DNA of 6,069 nt from Flavobacteriales bacterium (GTDB lineage: Bacteria > Bacteroidota > Bacteroidia > Flavobacteriales_D > Crocinitomicaceae): positions 1 to 6,069 of the forward strand of contig CANHJY010000127.1 of the NCBI GenBank assembly GCA_947461185.1. Reading direction: 5' to 3'. This document shows, in pieces, positions 5,282 through 6,069 of this stretch (within the stretch, counting starts at the first letter, position 1; each line of letters opens with the position of its first letter). The position numbers were made by a program, and so were the translations under genes. Below the pieces are notes generated by a model. The model did no database searches. It saw only the letters and a program-made list of their open reading frames with translations, and was not told the origin of the DNA.

Positions 5282-6069
5282 ATGAAAAATATTTTTCAAT
5301 TTTTATTGTTTTGTCCTCTAATTGTTTTTGGTCAAAACGTCGTTCCCTTTAAGGATTTTAACAATTACTTCCGATCATTTAAAGATGATAATTTTCATCA
5401 AATAGAATTTCAAGAAATAAGAGAGTTTAAAGCAGGTGATGAACTGGTAGCATACATAGATACCAGAGGAAATTTGAGGGTTTATGATGGAGAAAACCGG
5501 ATAGATGTAACGCCTATGACTGTCGAATATCAAGTTTCGGATCATTTATTGGCATACAATATCGGACCAACATTAAATTGTTGGGATAATGGAGAGCTAA
5601 AAACACTAACCTATTTTGCAAGAAATTATGTTGTTACAGATAGCTTGATCGTTTTTGAAGACACACGATATAATTCAGTCAATGTATATTGGAATAACAA
5701 AATCACACAAATATATCAGGTCACCGGTGATCTTTACATGCCGACAGCAATAGGTGATAACATTATTGCTTTCAAGGACAATGGCGATTTTTATAAAATC
5801 TTTTGGCAAGGACAAATTTACGATTTAGGGGTTTGGAATGGAAATATAGACTTTAAGGTAGGGTGCGATATACTGTGCTTTAATGATCCTACGACCAGAA
5901 CTTTTGCGCTTTTTGAAAAAGGAAATTTTCTCGATGTAGAGCCTTTCTTTATGAATAAATACAAGGCAGGTAGAGGCTTTATTGCATATGAAGATCTCAA
6001 TGGGAATCTCATATGGTGTAAAGATGGTAAAAAAGAACAATTGTCTAATTTTTCAGCATCATTTTGGGA
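5282..6069 (+). CDS. Exported beta-propeller-like repeat protein, function unknown (3' end outside window)
   Basis: The frame is open from the ATG at 5282 to the end of the window, giving 262 complete residues with no stop. The N-terminus MKNIFQFLLFCPLIVFG followed by Gln18 is a good type I signal peptide and fixes the start. After a short segment with many aromatic residues (FKDFNNYFRSF, 23-33), six repeats spaced 33-39 residues apart begin near residues 53, 87, 120, 159, 196 and 232. Each opens with a hydrophobic strand after an acidic or Gly residue (DELVAYID, DHLLAYN, DSLIVFED, DNIIAFKD, DILCFND, GFIAYED) and continues with a strand such as NLRVYDGE, NVYWNNK or LIWCKDGK. This resembles TolB- or WD40-like blades, so a secreted or periplasmic beta-propeller is likely. 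No catalytic motif or lipobox is visible, and any C-terminal sorting domain would lie beyond the window. It is transcribed divergently from the M16 operon. I do not recognise a named family. Confidence 0.85.
   Translation, partial: MKNIFQFLLFCPLIVFGQNVVPFKDFNNYFRSFKDDNFHQIEFQEIREFKAGDELVAYIDTRGNLRVYDGENRIDVTPMTVEYQVSDHLLAYNIGPTLNCWDNGELKTLTYFARNYVVTDSLIVFEDTRYNSVNVYWNNKITQIYQVTGDLYMPTAIGDNIIAFKDNGDFYKIFWQGQIYDLGVWNGNIDFKVGCDILCFNDPTTRTFALFEKGNFLDVEPFFMNKYKAGRGFIAYEDLNGNLIWCKDGKKEQLSNFSASFW

Noticed and set aside
5818..6040. Two overlapping minus-strand open frames near the window end
   Set aside because: Both are antisense to the exported repeat protein, whose frame is open for 262 codons with a signal peptide and periodic repeats.

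Overview
The window is AT-rich chromosomal DNA, most likely from the Bacteroidota and probably order Flavobacteriales. The evidence is a C-terminal type IX secretion (T9SS) sorting domain on the first gene, exported proteins whose signal peptides end in Gly-Gln, no Shine-Dalgarno sequences, and TAnnTTTG-type promoter elements. The family resemblance is closest to Crocinitomicaceae-like genomes, but that is inference only.

Layout: (1) 1-387 (+) is the 3' end of a secreted T9SS cargo protein. (2) 384-1529 (-) is a soluble GAF/HisKA_2-type histidine kinase that converges on the first gene and shares four bases (TTAA) with it, so the two stop codons overlap. (3) 3714-5174 (-) followed after 7 bp by 1628-3706 (-) is a two-gene operon for an exported M16 (insulinase-like) zinc peptidase pair. 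The upstream gene carries the HxxEH zinc site. The downstream gene has lost it but keeps the Arg/Tyr pair of the M16 active site and has an extra C-terminal LolA-like domain. (4) 5282-6069 (+) is the 5' part of a divergently transcribed exported protein made of about 36-residue repeats that look like beta-propeller blades; it runs off the window and so lacks a visible stop.

The M16 pair reads as one heterodimeric enzyme in which each subunit supplies the half of the active site the other lacks. The kinase lies 98 bp downstream on the same strand and could be read through from the M16 operon or have its own promoter; no partner response regulator is in the window. The 107-bp divergent spacer between the M16 operon and the propeller gene holds candidate promoter elements for both directions, arranged around a 10-bp palindrome, plus an inverted repeat beside the M16 start codon.

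No tRNA, rRNA, CRISPR array, insertion sequence or convincing intrinsic terminator was found. Apart from the M16 pair and its regulatory spacer, this looks like ordinary core or near-core Bacteroidota sequence; I do not see strong evidence for an undescribed system.
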